Source: G965215055 sp965242685 (lineage in GTDB: Bacteria; Pseudomonadota; Gammaproteobacteria; UBA4575). Taken from it: a DNA stretch of 64,000 nucleotides. The notes beneath the pieces are model-generated. The model searched no databases and was not told the origin of the DNA. It saw only the letters and a program-made list of their open reading frames with translations. Of the stretch, positions 52,662 through 60,261 are shown in pieces. How positions within the stretch are numbered: position 1 is the stretch's first letter; each line of letters begins with the position of its first letter. Made by a program: the position numbers and the translations under genes. The DNA lies in the NCBI GenBank assembly GCA_965242685.1, contig OZ251487.1, forward strand, positions 1,302,001 through 1,366,000, in the 5' to 3' direction.

Positions 52662-52714
52662 CGTTCTGTTTTCCCTGAGCAAACTGGAACAGTATAACGC
52701 GTAGCGGGTAAATT

Positions 52715-53383
52715 ATGATAATTCATGTTAAACACGTGCTTGGTGAGCAAGAGTTTCGACAAATACGAGCATTGCTGCAAAATGCAACGTTCAAAGATGG
52801 CAAGCTGTCCGCCGGCAGGGTCGCGGGCGCAGTCAAAAATAATGAAGAGCTGGCAAATCAAGAAATCATTGCCAAACTGAACGCCGTCGTAATGAATAAT
52901 CTGGTACGTCACCCCGAGTACCAGCGCGCCGTGTTACCCTGCCGCATTGCCGTACCTTTCTATGTACGTTACCGACAAGGTATGTACTATGGGGAACACG
53001 TTGATGACCCGATCATGGGGGAAGGAGACCGCTACCGCTCCGACATTGCCATCACCGTCTTTCTAAATGCGCCTGAAAAATATGACGGAGGGGAATTAGC
53101 GATCCAAACGCCCTACGGGACAAAAAAAATAAAATACCCTGCCGGCGACGCCGTGCTGTATCCCGCCACCATGCGGCATGAGGTAATGCCAGTAACCAGC
53201 GGTGAACGACAGGTGGCGGTCACTTGGGCACAAAGTATCATTCCCGACAGCAACCGCCGCGAACTTCTGTATCAACTCAATAGTGTGCGTGAAAAGATGT
53301 TACGCAAGAACGCCGATTCGGAAGACGCCCGGCGCGTGGACAATGTGTATGTCAATCTGGTGCGCATGTGGAGCCGTATATAG
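52715..53383 (+). CDS. PKHD-type Fe(II)/2-oxoglutarate hydroxylase (PiuC/YbiX-like)
   Basis: A 222-residue dioxygenase. The start IIHVKHVLGEQEFRQIRALL and LSAGRVAGAVKNNEEL match the PiuC/YbiX family. The iron ligands are in YYGEHVDDPIMG (HxD) and MRHEVMPVTSGERQVAVTW, which also holds the 2OG-binding Arg. SDIAITVFLNAPEKYDGGEL is the core strand pair. In other bacteria the family accompanies TonB iron receptors; none is adjacent here. Substrate unknown. Confidence 0.9.
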   Translation: MIIHVKHVLGEQEFRQIRALLQNATFKDGKLSAGRVAGAVKNNEELANQEIIAKLNAVVMNNLVRHPEYQRAVLPCRIAVPFYVRYRQGMYYGEHVDDPIMGEGDRYRSDIAITVFLNAPEKYDGGELAIQTPYGTKKIKYPAGDAVLYPATMRHEVMPVTSGERQVAVTWAQSIIPDSNRRELLYQLNSVREKMLRKNADSEDARRVDNVYVNLVRMWSRI

Positions 53384-53476
53384 CGGAGCACCGGGACTCA
53401 AAGGCCTAAAAAAAACCGACTCGGCCAAGTTTCGAACCAGCCGGGCGTAAGATAAAACCAGCCGATTCAGTTGTAT

Positions 53477-53680
53477 TCAGCGCTTGGAACCAACCTCTTC
53501 GTGGGCGTCGTCAACCACTTCCATTGCGATCTTCATATATTCTTCCTTGTAACCGTCCAACTCCGAACCATCTTCAGGAAACCAGTACCCCTGCGCCGTC
53601 AGATCGCCTGACTGTTCATACTCGATAAATTTTTTCTGCATTTCGAGTAGCTTCCGGATCCTTTCCTGTTTTGAACTCAC
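53477..53680 (-). CDS. Small conserved-looking protein downstream of the DsrC-like gene
   Basis: 67 residues, highly charged and helical: MSSKQERIRKLLEMQKKFIE, then GYWFPEDGSELDGYKEEYMK and VVDDAHEEVGSKR. No cysteine, signal or TM. Not recognised. It is the last gene of the minus-strand cluster that begins with the TauD-like gene, 131 bp after the DsrC-like stop. The PEDGSEL turn and even charge pattern suggest a folded small protein rather than chance coding. Confidence 0.6.
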   Translation of the reverse strand: MSSKQERIRKLLEMQKKFIEYEQSGDLTAQGYWFPEDGSELDGYKEEYMKIAMEVVDDAHEEVGSKR

Positions 53681-53811
53681 GTCGGTCTCTCTATAGTTGA
53701 ATTATAAAGTCTCCATCTAAAGGCCACTACAGTCTACTCACCCGTCAAGGCGTTGTATGTACTCCTTAATAGATGGGTACGTAATCCGCCCGCTTTCGGG
53801 TCGGATAGGGT

Positions 53812-54150
53812 CTAATACCCTCCCTTGCGCCTGCTCTCGGGTAGGCCGCCAATACGTCCGGCCTGTTTGCTGGGGTTGCCGGGAAACAGCTCGTACAGCG
53901 CCTTGGCGCTTAATTTCTTGTCCTTCCATTTCTTGGACATCGCCTTGACCATGTTGCGCGTGTTCGGCAAGGTACCGCTATTAAAGTATTCATCCCTGAG
54001 ATAATTTATCACGTCCCAATGCCTATCGCTAAGCTCGATGCCCTCTTGCGCGGCAATCACCTTGGCAACCTCTTTATCCCAATCTTCCGTGTTGACCAGA
54101 AAACCTGAATCTGTAGTTGCAATATCTTTACCGTTAACATCCATCCCCAT
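53812..54150 (-). CDS. DsrC/TusE-like protein without cysteines
   Basis: A 112-residue DsrC homologue. The core is clearly DsrC: GFLVNTEDWDKEVAKVIAAQ, ELSDRHWDVINYLRDEYF, ALYELFPGNPSKQAGRIGGL. True DsrC has KQAC and a penultimate Cys (as in the dsrC at 60262). Here both are glycine (KQAG and KGGY) and no cysteine occurs anywhere. It cannot carry a persulfide or trisulfide and is more likely a regulatory or structural DsrC-like protein of the RspA kind. It is co-directional with the Cas6-like gene, 60 bp downstream of it. Confidence 0.9.
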   Translation of the reverse strand: MGMDVNGKDIATTDSGFLVNTEDWDKEVAKVIAAQEGIELSDRHWDVINYLRDEYFNSGTLPNTRNMVKAMSKKWKDKKLSAKALYELFPGNPSKQAGRIGGLPESRRKGGY

Positions 54151-54210
54151 TTCAACTCCTCATCCACCAATAAATTATAATTTTCAATTCGTGAAACTAC
54201 GATCCTGCCG

Positions 54211-54900
54211 TTATTTTTCCTGAGCAGGTGCTACTGCGTCAATACCCTTGTGAGGCAAAAACAGACCACAACCAACCTTGCGTCCCTCGCCAAGGCCACG
54301 CTGCTGCAAATGGATGGACTCCTCGATTCCCAGACCGTCAATCATCAGACTGCGCGTGTACAAATCCCGCTCCGGCATACACAGTACGTGAGGGCGACCG
54401 CTCATCATCCGGCTGACGCGAATGCCTTCCTCCTTGAGCAGCCGGTCAGCCTGCTCAAGAAAAGCCGTTTCATCTTCGATGTCATCCGTAATGACGTAGC
54501 GGGAAAATAGGGTTTTCAGCGGCAGCAAGCGCTTGGCCCGCGGGTTGTTCAACCGCAGGTCATAACCACCCACCCGCAGAGGAGCATCAACCAATCGGCC
54601 GGCGTCAACCATGCGTTGTGCGGGCAATCTCATCATGAAGCGCGTGCGTCGTGACAGGTGTAATATCGCATCGGCTTCCTGGGGACGTATCCAGCCGTTG
54701 CCGGACTCCGCGCCATGTATAAGATGAATACCGGCACGCGGCTCATCGGTAATCCAAGGTAATGCCTTCTGAACGGCTTGCGACAGTGAGTATGCGTGGT
54801 CGAGAGGCAATTGTCTGCAATGTACCTTGAAAGATACGTCGATGATATCGTCAAGGACGCCGTACCGTTTTTCACTGTCTTCCTGTTCTTGCCAATACAT
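54211..54900 (-). CDS. Orphan Cas6/Cmx6-like protein
   Basis: A 229-residue protein resembling the type I-MYXAN Cas6/Cmx6 family of CRISPR RNA endonucleases. The N-terminus DIIDVSFKVHCRQLPLDHAYSL, the middle ILHLSRRTRFMMRLPAQRM and the segment from TLFSRYVITDD match the two RAMP ferredoxin folds. The C-terminal glycine-rich loop is LQQRGLGEGRKVGCGLFLPH. The length is normal for the family. There is no CRISPR array or other cas gene in the window, and the neighbours are dsr-related, so the RNA target is probably not a crRNA. The His in PLDHAYS could be catalytic. The family call is by recognition, not by search. Confidence 0.7.
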   Translation of the reverse strand: MYWQEQEDSEKRYGVLDDIIDVSFKVHCRQLPLDHAYSLSQAVQKALPWITDEPRAGIHLIHGAESGNGWIRPQEADAILHLSRRTRFMMRLPAQRMVDAGRLVDAPLRVGGYDLRLNNPRAKRLLPLKTLFSRYVITDDIEDETAFLEQADRLLKEEGIRVSRMMSGRPHVLCMPERDLYTRSLMIDGLGIEESIHLQQRGLGEGRKVGCGLFLPHKGIDAVAPAQEK

Positions 54901-54908
54901 CGGATAAG

Positions 54909-55130
54909 CTAATCGGTGTCGCGATTGACGGAGGTAAAAACGGATTCCAGAATGTCTTCCCAGTTTTCCGGCGTGTCGTGAAAAGGTGGCCTGACGTCCA
55001 TGCGAAAAAACATTTCGCCTTGTTGAGCCCGTTCATATAGCTTTTTCTTGAGTTCCCCAAACGATTTCAACTCATGATGCTGCATCAGGACTTCACTCAA
55101 CCACAACATGGATAGAACCCCACAGATCAT
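54909..55130 (-). CDS. Small protein between TauD-like and Cas6-like genes
   Basis: 73 residues from the ATG at 55130, or 58 from the ATG at 55085; the later start begins at MQHHELKSFGELKKKLYE and is the more likely folded protein. The rest reads QGEMFFRMDVRPPFHDTPEN and a helical acidic end. Not recognised. It lies 3 bp after the TauD-like stop and 8 bp before the Cas6-like start, so the three are almost certainly one transcript. Confidence 0.6.
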   Translation of the reverse strand: MICGVLSMLWLSEVLMQHHELKSFGELKKKLYERAQQGEMFFRMDVRPPFHDTPENWEDILESVFTSVNRDTD

Positions 55131-55133
55131 TCA

Positions 55134-56021
55134 TTAGGCGATACGCTCATAAAAACGCGCGCGATACAACAAACGCCTTGAAGATGGATGATCGGTAAAC
55201 TTGCTTCTGTTGTGTAACACGTTATTACAGATAACCCCCTCCCCACTTTGCAGACGGTACCGGAACAGATAGTCATTGTTATTGAGTAATTCTAGCAACC
55301 TGGACTTTGCTCGTTTAGTGGCCGCGTCGTTTTTCCACGTGATATTGCGTGCACGCGCGGTATAGCGCACGTACAGGGACTGTGTTTCTTCGTCCAATAG
55401 CAGTACCGGCCCACTTTTTTCTTCGCGTATCGGTTCGAGACCTTGTTTGTTTGCCGGCACCGTCATCACCTCGTCATTCATCAACGCCGCAATGTTATTC
55501 CGGTCGTCGTCACGCAACAGGATATAGAGGATTTCGGGATCAAGATAGGTGTTTTCACCACCTGAGCTTGCCGGTCTTACACAGTGCATCATAAATGCAC
55601 GAATACGTTGGTCATCCTGATTGTAGTAGCCGTCGGTATGCCAATTGAGCGGCTTGTTTGTATAGGGTACGTACCGGCTTTCATCCATCACTTGTATGGA
55701 AGATATCCGGTCAGGATCGGCACATAGGTTGGCGTCCTTATGATTCAATCCTATCTGTTCGGCAATGGCGGTTACGAGTTTTTTATTTTCTTCCCCTGCA
55801 TAGGAGGTTTTATAGAGGACGAGATTGGTTTTTCGGATAGTCTTCAGAAGTGCATCCTTTTCTTCACGGGTAAGGTGATATGGATTTTTCACGGCTATGA
55901 TGAGCTGTTCTACGTGCTTGGGATAGTCGTTGAGCTTTTGTTCTCGCCATTGTTGGTAGGCGGGCTGATTTTCGAGGGAGTATTGTTGCATTGTGCTAGT
56001 ATTGTGGCATGAATTATTCAA
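55134..56021 (-). CDS. TauD/TfdA-like Fe(II)/2-oxoglutarate dioxygenase
   Basis: A 295-residue clavaminate-synthase-fold dioxygenase. The iron ligands are His and Asp in NWHTDGYYNQDD and the distal His in CNNVLHNRSKF. The 2OG-binding Arg is in SSRRLLYRARFYE near the end. GGENTYLDPEILY is a core TauD segment. The start at 56021 is not certain (an ATG at 55991 is possible; neither has a ribosome site). It is the first gene of the cluster divergent from dsrA, 367 bp away. The substrate is unknown; a sulfonate would fit the family, but a metabolite or protein is equally possible. Confidence 0.85.
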   Translation of the reverse strand: MNNSCHNTSTMQQYSLENQPAYQQWREQKLNDYPKHVEQLIIAVKNPYHLTREEKDALLKTIRKTNLVLYKTSYAGEENKKLVTAIAEQIGLNHKDANLCADPDRISSIQVMDESRYVPYTNKPLNWHTDGYYNQDDQRIRAFMMHCVRPASSGGENTYLDPEILYILLRDDDRNNIAALMNDEVMTVPANKQGLEPIREEKSGPVLLLDEETQSLYVRYTARARNITWKNDAATKRAKSRLLELLNNNDYLFRYRLQSGEGVICNNVLHNRSKFTDHPSSRRLLYRARFYERIA

Positions 56022-56388
56022 AACGCTTTACTAAACCTGCCGCCTTTCCACCGTCCTGCATTGAGTGATGAATAAGATGCTTTGAGTACGATGAACAAAA
56101 CAAGCGTAAATGAGCCCTTACGATTCCGAAACCTGCTATATACGTCAACTGCAATCGTACCAAGGGTTGACAGACCGATGGACTACTTACGCACAAAAAT
56201 TAAAGCTAGGGAAAAAACTCCTGCAAAACAGGATAAGCTTCGGTACATGAGCAAAACGCCTCTATCCCAATCGGATAATTTTTGTTGTTTTCCGTTTTTC
56301 GGTATACTTTCACCATTAAAGTATAAATAAAGAACCACTAAAGTACCGTTAAAGTATACATAGACAAAATTACTGAGGAGGGTTTGCT
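56022..56388. promoter_or_regulatory. Divergent TauD-like / dsrA intergenic region
   Basis: A 367-bp region. The right third is AT-rich and holds the repeats listed separately and the strong dsrA ribosome site (GAGGAGGG, 8 bases before ATG). A weak -35/-10 pair TTGTTG (56282-56287) and TATACT (56303-56308) has a 15-bp spacer. An 82-codon frame (56082-56330) crosses it but lacks any protein-like pattern. Nothing clear is seen for the minus-strand promoter. Confidence 0.5.
56303..56359. promoter_or_regulatory. TAAAGTA repeats in the dsrA promoter region, candidate operator
   Basis: TATACTTT (56303-56310) and AAAGTATA (56318-56325) form a perfect 8-bp inverted repeat. Further copies TAAAGTAC (56339-56346) and TTAAAGTATA (56349-56358) follow. 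The AAAG cores start at 56318, 56340 and 56351, spacings of 22 and 11 bp, that is whole helical turns on one face. This suggests a regulator binding site controlling dsr transcription. Confidence 0.5.
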
Positions 56389-57645
56389 ATGGCCGATAAT
56401 CACCCCACCCCGATGCTTGATGACCTGGAAACAGGCCCTTGGCCGAGCTTTGTATCCGGTATCAAGCGATTACGCGACAAGCACGATGATGAACGCGTCA
56501 GAGGCGTAGCCAACTCTTTGTTGGGGCAACTGGAGCACTCCTACGAAACCCGCAAAGGCTATTGGAAAGGTGGCACTGTTTCAGTATTCGGCTACGGAAG
56601 TGGCATCATTCCTCGTTTTTCCGAGGTGGGGGCGGCTTTCCCCGAGTCCAAAGAATTTCACACCCTGCGCGTACAACCGCCCGCCGGAAACTATTACACC
56701 ACCGACATGCTCCGCAAACTTGGAGATAGCTGGGAAAAATGGGGGTCGGGACTGGTTACCTTTCACGGGCAGACCGGAAACATCATGTTTATCGGCGCCA
56801 CCACCGAGAACACCCAACACTTCTTTGATGAAATCAACGACTATGGCTGGGACTTGGGCGGGGCCGGCCCTTGCGTGCGCACTGGTCAATCCTGCGTGGG
56901 TTCGGCACGTTGCGAGATGTCCAATGCCGATGAAATGAAAATCCATCGTACCCTGCTCAACAACTTTACTGATGATGTACACCGTCCGGCCTTGCCGTAC
57001 AAGTTCAAGTTCAAAGTATCGGGTTGCCCGAACGATTGTATGAACTCCATAGAACGCTCTGATTTCTCCATTATCGGCACCTGGAAAGACGATATGAAGG
57101 TAGACCAACAAGAAGTCAAAAAGTTTGTTGACCGCAAGGGGCGTCAATACGTCATCGACAACGTAATCACGCGCTGTCCGACCCAAGCCCTAGCCCTCAA
57201 GGATGATGATACCCTGGAAGTCAACAACCGAGACTGCGTGCGCTGTATGCACTGTTTGAACGTCATGGTCAAGGCCTTGTCTCCAGGCGATGACAAGGGC
57301 ATCAGTATCCTTATCGGTGGCAAACGCACCCTCAAGATCGGCGACCTCATGGGCACCGTCGTTGTGCCGTTTATGAAACTGGATACCGAAGAAGATTATG
57401 AAAAATTGGTCGAGCTGGCTGAAGAAACCATTGACTTCTGGGCGGAAAACGGCTTGGAGCATGAGCGCTGTGGAGAAATGATTGAACGCATCGGCCTGGT
57501 CAACTTTCTGGAAGGCATCGGCGTAGAAGTAGACCCCAATATGGTCGCCGAGCCCCGCCAAAGCTCATACCTGCGTGCCGACGGCTGGGACGAAGAAGCC
57601 GAAAAATGGTATCAAAGACAAGCAGAACAGGCCTCTGCTGCATAA
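56389..57645 (+). CDS. dsrA: Reverse dissimilatory sulfite reductase alpha subunit
   Basis: Catalytic subunit of cytoplasmic rDsr, which oxidises persulfide-bound sulfur to sulfite using siroheme-[4Fe-4S]. The 418-residue protein has cluster ligands in GPCVRTGQSCVGSARCEMS (about 163-181) and VSGCPNDCMNSIERSDFSI (about 211-229). An inserted ferredoxin domain has NRDCVRCMHCLNVM near residue 284 and CPTQAL before it. Oxidative-type assignment rests on linked dsrEFH and dsrL. It starts the dsr operon with a strong ribosome site. A 345-bp gap to dsrB is unusual, as the two genes normally nearly touch. Confidence 0.97.
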   Translation: MADNHPTPMLDDLETGPWPSFVSGIKRLRDKHDDERVRGVANSLLGQLEHSYETRKGYWKGGTVSVFGYGSGIIPRFSEVGAAFPESKEFHTLRVQPPAGNYYTTDMLRKLGDSWEKWGSGLVTFHGQTGNIMFIGATTENTQHFFDEINDYGWDLGGAGPCVRTGQSCVGSARCEMSNADEMKIHRTLLNNFTDDVHRPALPYKFKFKVSGCPNDCMNSIERSDFSIIGTWKDDMKVDQQEVKKFVDRKGRQYVIDNVITRCPTQALALKDDDTLEVNNRDCVRCMHCLNVMVKALSPGDDKGISILIGGKRTLKIGDLMGTVVVPFMKLDTEEDYEKLVELAEETIDFWAENGLEHERCGEMIERIGLVNFLEGIGVEVDPNMVAEPRQSSYLRADGWDEEAEKWYQRQAEQASAA

Positions 57646-57989
57646 GCGAGAAGCGATAGGCTGGCAAAAATAAAGGAGTCAGTCAAAGCGAAAAACCAAG
57701 CTTATAACGGTAGCGGCTGGACTCTGGCGGAGTCCTTCCGAGGCGTAATTGCTGAAGAAGTAAGGCCGCTTGAAGATAAGGTGGATGCTATGGAAGTACG
57801 CTTTGATAAAAAATTGAATGCTGCGATAAAAAACAACCAAAAAATATGCGGTACAGATACAGCTTTGCAAAGAGCATTAAAAGCGAACATCAAAGGGAGC
57901 CTTCAAGGTAAGCTGTTGGAAGAATGCTTTATCCTGTGAAGTATCGTTATGTCTGGTAACTACTACAGTTAAAATTTTTAGGAGAACGT
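57646..57989 (+). other. dsrA-dsrB spacer with an open frame
   Basis: 345 bp between two subunit genes of one enzyme. Immediately after the dsrA TAA, in the same frame, 97 codons stay open to a TGA at 57937-57939. A ribosome-like AAGGAG at 57673 has no start codon after it. An ATG at 57790 preceded by AAGGTG would give 49 residues (charged, helical, two Cys). A 6-bp hairpin GGACTC/GAGTCC lies at 57719-57735. It may be a degraded or inserted small gene, or an mRNA control element. Composition is more A-rich than the flanks. Confidence 0.5.
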
Positions 57990-57990
57990 C

Positions 57991-59064
57991 ATGGCACAAC
58001 AACATCGCCCTCCGATTGAATCGGGCTGTCCCGACGGGTTTCAATATATGCACCCTCTAATGCGAAAAAACTACGGCAACTGGGACTACCACGAACACCC
58101 CCGCTCTGGTGTATTGCTGCACGTCTCGGACAATGGTGACCGCATCTGGACCGTTCGGGCGGGCACACAACGTATCCTGGACGTGTTCACTCTGCGTAAA
58201 CTGTGCGACATCGGTGACCAATTCGCCGAAGGCTACGTCCGCTTTACCATTCGCAGTAATATCGAATATATGGTTGCCGACAAGGATAAAGTACAGCCCC
58301 TGATCGATGCCCTGGAATCCGAAGGCTTTGTAGTAGGCGGTACCAAAAACTCAGTGGCCATGATCTCACACACCCAAGGCTGGCTGCATTGTGACATTCC
58401 GGGCACTGATGCCTCTGGCGTAGTCAAAGCAATGATGGATGAACTCATTGACGAATTTCGTGAAAACAACATGCCCAATCGCGTACACATCACCACCTCA
58501 TGCTGCCAAATCAACTGTGGGGGGCAAGGCGACATCGCCATCAACGTACAACATACCAAACCCCCGAAGATCAACCACGACCTGGTATCCAATGTGTGTG
58601 AGCGCCCCTCCGTGGTGGCACGTTGTCCGGTAGCGGCGATTCGACCGGCACAAGTAAATGGTAAACCTTCCCTAGAAGTGGACGAGAAAAAGTGTATTTG
58701 TTGCGGGGCATGCTATCCGCCGTGCCCGCCCATGCAAATCAATGATGCCGAACACAGCCAACTGGCAATCTGGGTGGGGGGCAATCACAGCAATGCACGA
58801 GGCAAACCCACCTTTCAAAAACTGGTGGCGGCGGGCATTCCCAACAATCCTCCCCGTTGGCCAGAGGCCACTGCAATCGTTAAAAAAATTCTATGTGCTT
58901 ACCGAGATAACGCCAAAGACTGGGAACGCATTAACGATTGGATAGAACGCATAGGCTGGCCACGCTTCTTTGAAATAACTGGCCTTCCCTTCACCAAGTT
59001 TCATATTGACAACTGGCGAGGGGCGCGAAGAAGCCTCAACTCTTCAACCCATATTCGCTTTTAG
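57991..59064 (+). CDS. dsrB: Reverse dissimilatory sulfite reductase beta subunit
   Basis: Second subunit of rDsr, which with DsrA forms the alpha2beta2 enzyme; the active siroheme-[4Fe-4S] lies at the DsrB-side ligands. The 357-residue protein starts at the ATG 57991 with ribosome site AGGAG. Cluster/siroheme ligands are in TTSCCQINCGGQGDIAI (about residues 168-184). The ferredoxin domain CICCGACYPPCPPMQI is near 232. Family blocks GTQRILDVFTLRKLCDIGDQ and GFVVGGTKNSVAMISHTQGW are present. The dsrE start follows 16 bp later. Confidence 0.97.
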   Translation: MAQQHRPPIESGCPDGFQYMHPLMRKNYGNWDYHEHPRSGVLLHVSDNGDRIWTVRAGTQRILDVFTLRKLCDIGDQFAEGYVRFTIRSNIEYMVADKDKVQPLIDALESEGFVVGGTKNSVAMISHTQGWLHCDIPGTDASGVVKAMMDELIDEFRENNMPNRVHITTSCCQINCGGQGDIAINVQHTKPPKINHDLVSNVCERPSVVARCPVAAIRPAQVNGKPSLEVDEKKCICCGACYPPCPPMQINDAEHSQLAIWVGGNHSNARGKPTFQKLVAAGIPNNPPRWPEATAIVKKILCAYRDNAKDWERINDWIERIGWPRFFEITGLPFTKFHIDNWRGARRSLNSSTHIRF

Positions 59065-59080
59065 AGCATGGGGGAATGGT

Positions 59081-59473
59081 GTGAAGTTTGGAATCGTCAT
59101 CAATGAAGGCCCGTATACGCACCAGTCTTCCGATTCAGCCTTGCAATTTGCCAAGGCCGCACTGAAAAAAGGACATGAAGTCTTTCGTGTTTTTTTCTAT
59201 CACGACGGCGTAAACAACGGTACCAGCCTGGGGGTACCACCACAGGACGACCGTAACCTTACCATTGAATGGTCCAAACTCGCTGAGGAACACAACCTCG
59301 ACTTGGTGGTATGCGTAGCCGCTGCACAGCGGCGCGGTATGCTTGATGAAGACGAGCAGAAACGACACGGTAAAAGTGCCAGTAACCTAGCCAAGGGCTT
59401 TCGCATTTCCGGGCTGGGACAACTCATTGAGGCCGGTATCCAGGCCGACCGCCTGATAACCTTTGGAGACTGA
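59081..59473 (+). CDS. dsrE: Sulfur relay protein DsrE
   Basis: DsrE carries persulfide sulfur within the DsrE2F2H2 complex and passes it to DsrC. The GTG at 59081 (after a GGGGGA ribosome site) gives 130 residues starting KFGIVINEGPYTHQSSDSA, equal to known DsrE; the upstream frame inside dsrB is not used. The sulfur-accepting Cys lies in DLVVCVAAAQRRGM near residue 78. dsrF follows after 2 bp. Confidence 0.95.
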   Translation: MKFGIVINEGPYTHQSSDSALQFAKAALKKGHEVFRVFFYHDGVNNGTSLGVPPQDDRNLTIEWSKLAEEHNLDLVVCVAAAQRRGMLDEDEQKRHGKSASNLAKGFRISGLGQLIEAGIQADRLITFGD

Positions 59474-59475
59474 CT

Positions 59476-59901
59476 GTGCAGGAAGACAACGGCGGCGGCA
59501 TAGTCAAGAAATTCTGTTATCTGAACCGCAAGGCACCTTATGGAACCATATATGCCCTGGAGTCACTGGAGGTAGTGCTGATTGCTGCGGCCTTTGATCA
59601 AGACATAAGCCTGGTGTTCATGGATGACGGTGTATATCAACTTACAAAGAACCAGGATACCGATGCCATCGGCATGAAAAATTTCTCCAGGACGTACACT
59701 GCGCTTGGTGACTATGACATCAAGAAGGTCTATGTTGAAGAGGAATCCTTGCAAGAGCGCGGCTTGACTATGGATGATCTCCAGGCGTTGAAATATGAAG
59801 ATGAAGACGACGATTGGGTAGAAAAAGACTCGCTCTTTGTGGTAAAGCGTAAGGAGTTATCCGCCATCATTGACGAGCAGGACGTCGTATTGAGCTTTTA
59901 G
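59476..59901 (+). CDS. dsrF: Sulfur relay protein DsrF
   Basis: A structural partner in DsrEFH. The GTG start at 59476 gives 141 residues. The core RKAPYGTIYALESLEVVLIAA, FMDDGVYQL and KKVYVEEESLQERGL is the DsrF/TusC fold. The acidic stretch YEDEDDDW is unusual but keeps frame. As in other DsrF proteins the DsrE-type active-site cysteine is absent. Confidence 0.94.
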   Translation: MQEDNGGGIVKKFCYLNRKAPYGTIYALESLEVVLIAAAFDQDISLVFMDDGVYQLTKNQDTDAIGMKNFSRTYTALGDYDIKKVYVEEESLQERGLTMDDLQALKYEDEDDDWVEKDSLFVVKRKELSAIIDEQDVVLSF

Positions 59902-59910
59902 AAAACCACC

Positions 59911-60219
59911 GTGGCGACATTACACCTGATAAACAAATCTCCCTTTGAGCGTAACGCGCTTGATTCATGCTTGCGCCTTGCCAGGAAAGGTAGTTCCGTG
60001 CTGTTATTTGAAGATGCGGTCATCGGTGCCATACAAAACACAAAATTTAGCGAAAAAATTTCCCGGGCTATGAGTGACCACTCATTCTTTGTACTGCACC
60101 CCGACATCAAGGCACGGGGGCTTGGTGACGATAGAGTGATCAATGGCATAAAAATTATTGGTTACAACGGCTTTGTAGATTTAACGACAGAACATGATAC
60201 TGTTCAATCTTGGCTTTAA
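59911..60219 (+). CDS. dsrH: Sulfur relay protein DsrH
   Basis: The smallest DsrEFH subunit (TusB-like). The GTG at 59911 gives 102 residues starting ATLHLINKSPFERNALDSC; the Cys in LDSCLRLA corresponds to the conserved DsrH cysteine. LLFEDAVIGAIQNT is a family block. It lies 9 bp after dsrF, and 42 bp separate it from dsrC. Confidence 0.94.
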   Translation: MATLHLINKSPFERNALDSCLRLARKGSSVLLFEDAVIGAIQNTKFSEKISRAMSDHSFFVLHPDIKARGLGDDRVINGIKIIGYNGFVDLTTEHDTVQSWL

Positions 60220-60261
60220 ATATTTCTGATCAACAACGTTGCAGGCAACAGGAGAAACACA

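Noticed and set aside
53477..56021. CRISPR array expected beside the Cas6-like gene
   Set aside because: No direct repeats of 24-40 bp with regular spacers and no cas1/2/3/5/7/8 genes are visible here or elsewhere in the window.
56082..56330. 82-codon open frame upstream of dsrA
   Set aside because: No ribosome site, no protein-like pattern, and it overlaps the promoter repeats; more likely chance.
57719..57735. Terminator between dsrA and dsrB
   Set aside because: Six-bp stem without a T run; termination here would uncouple two subunits of one enzyme.
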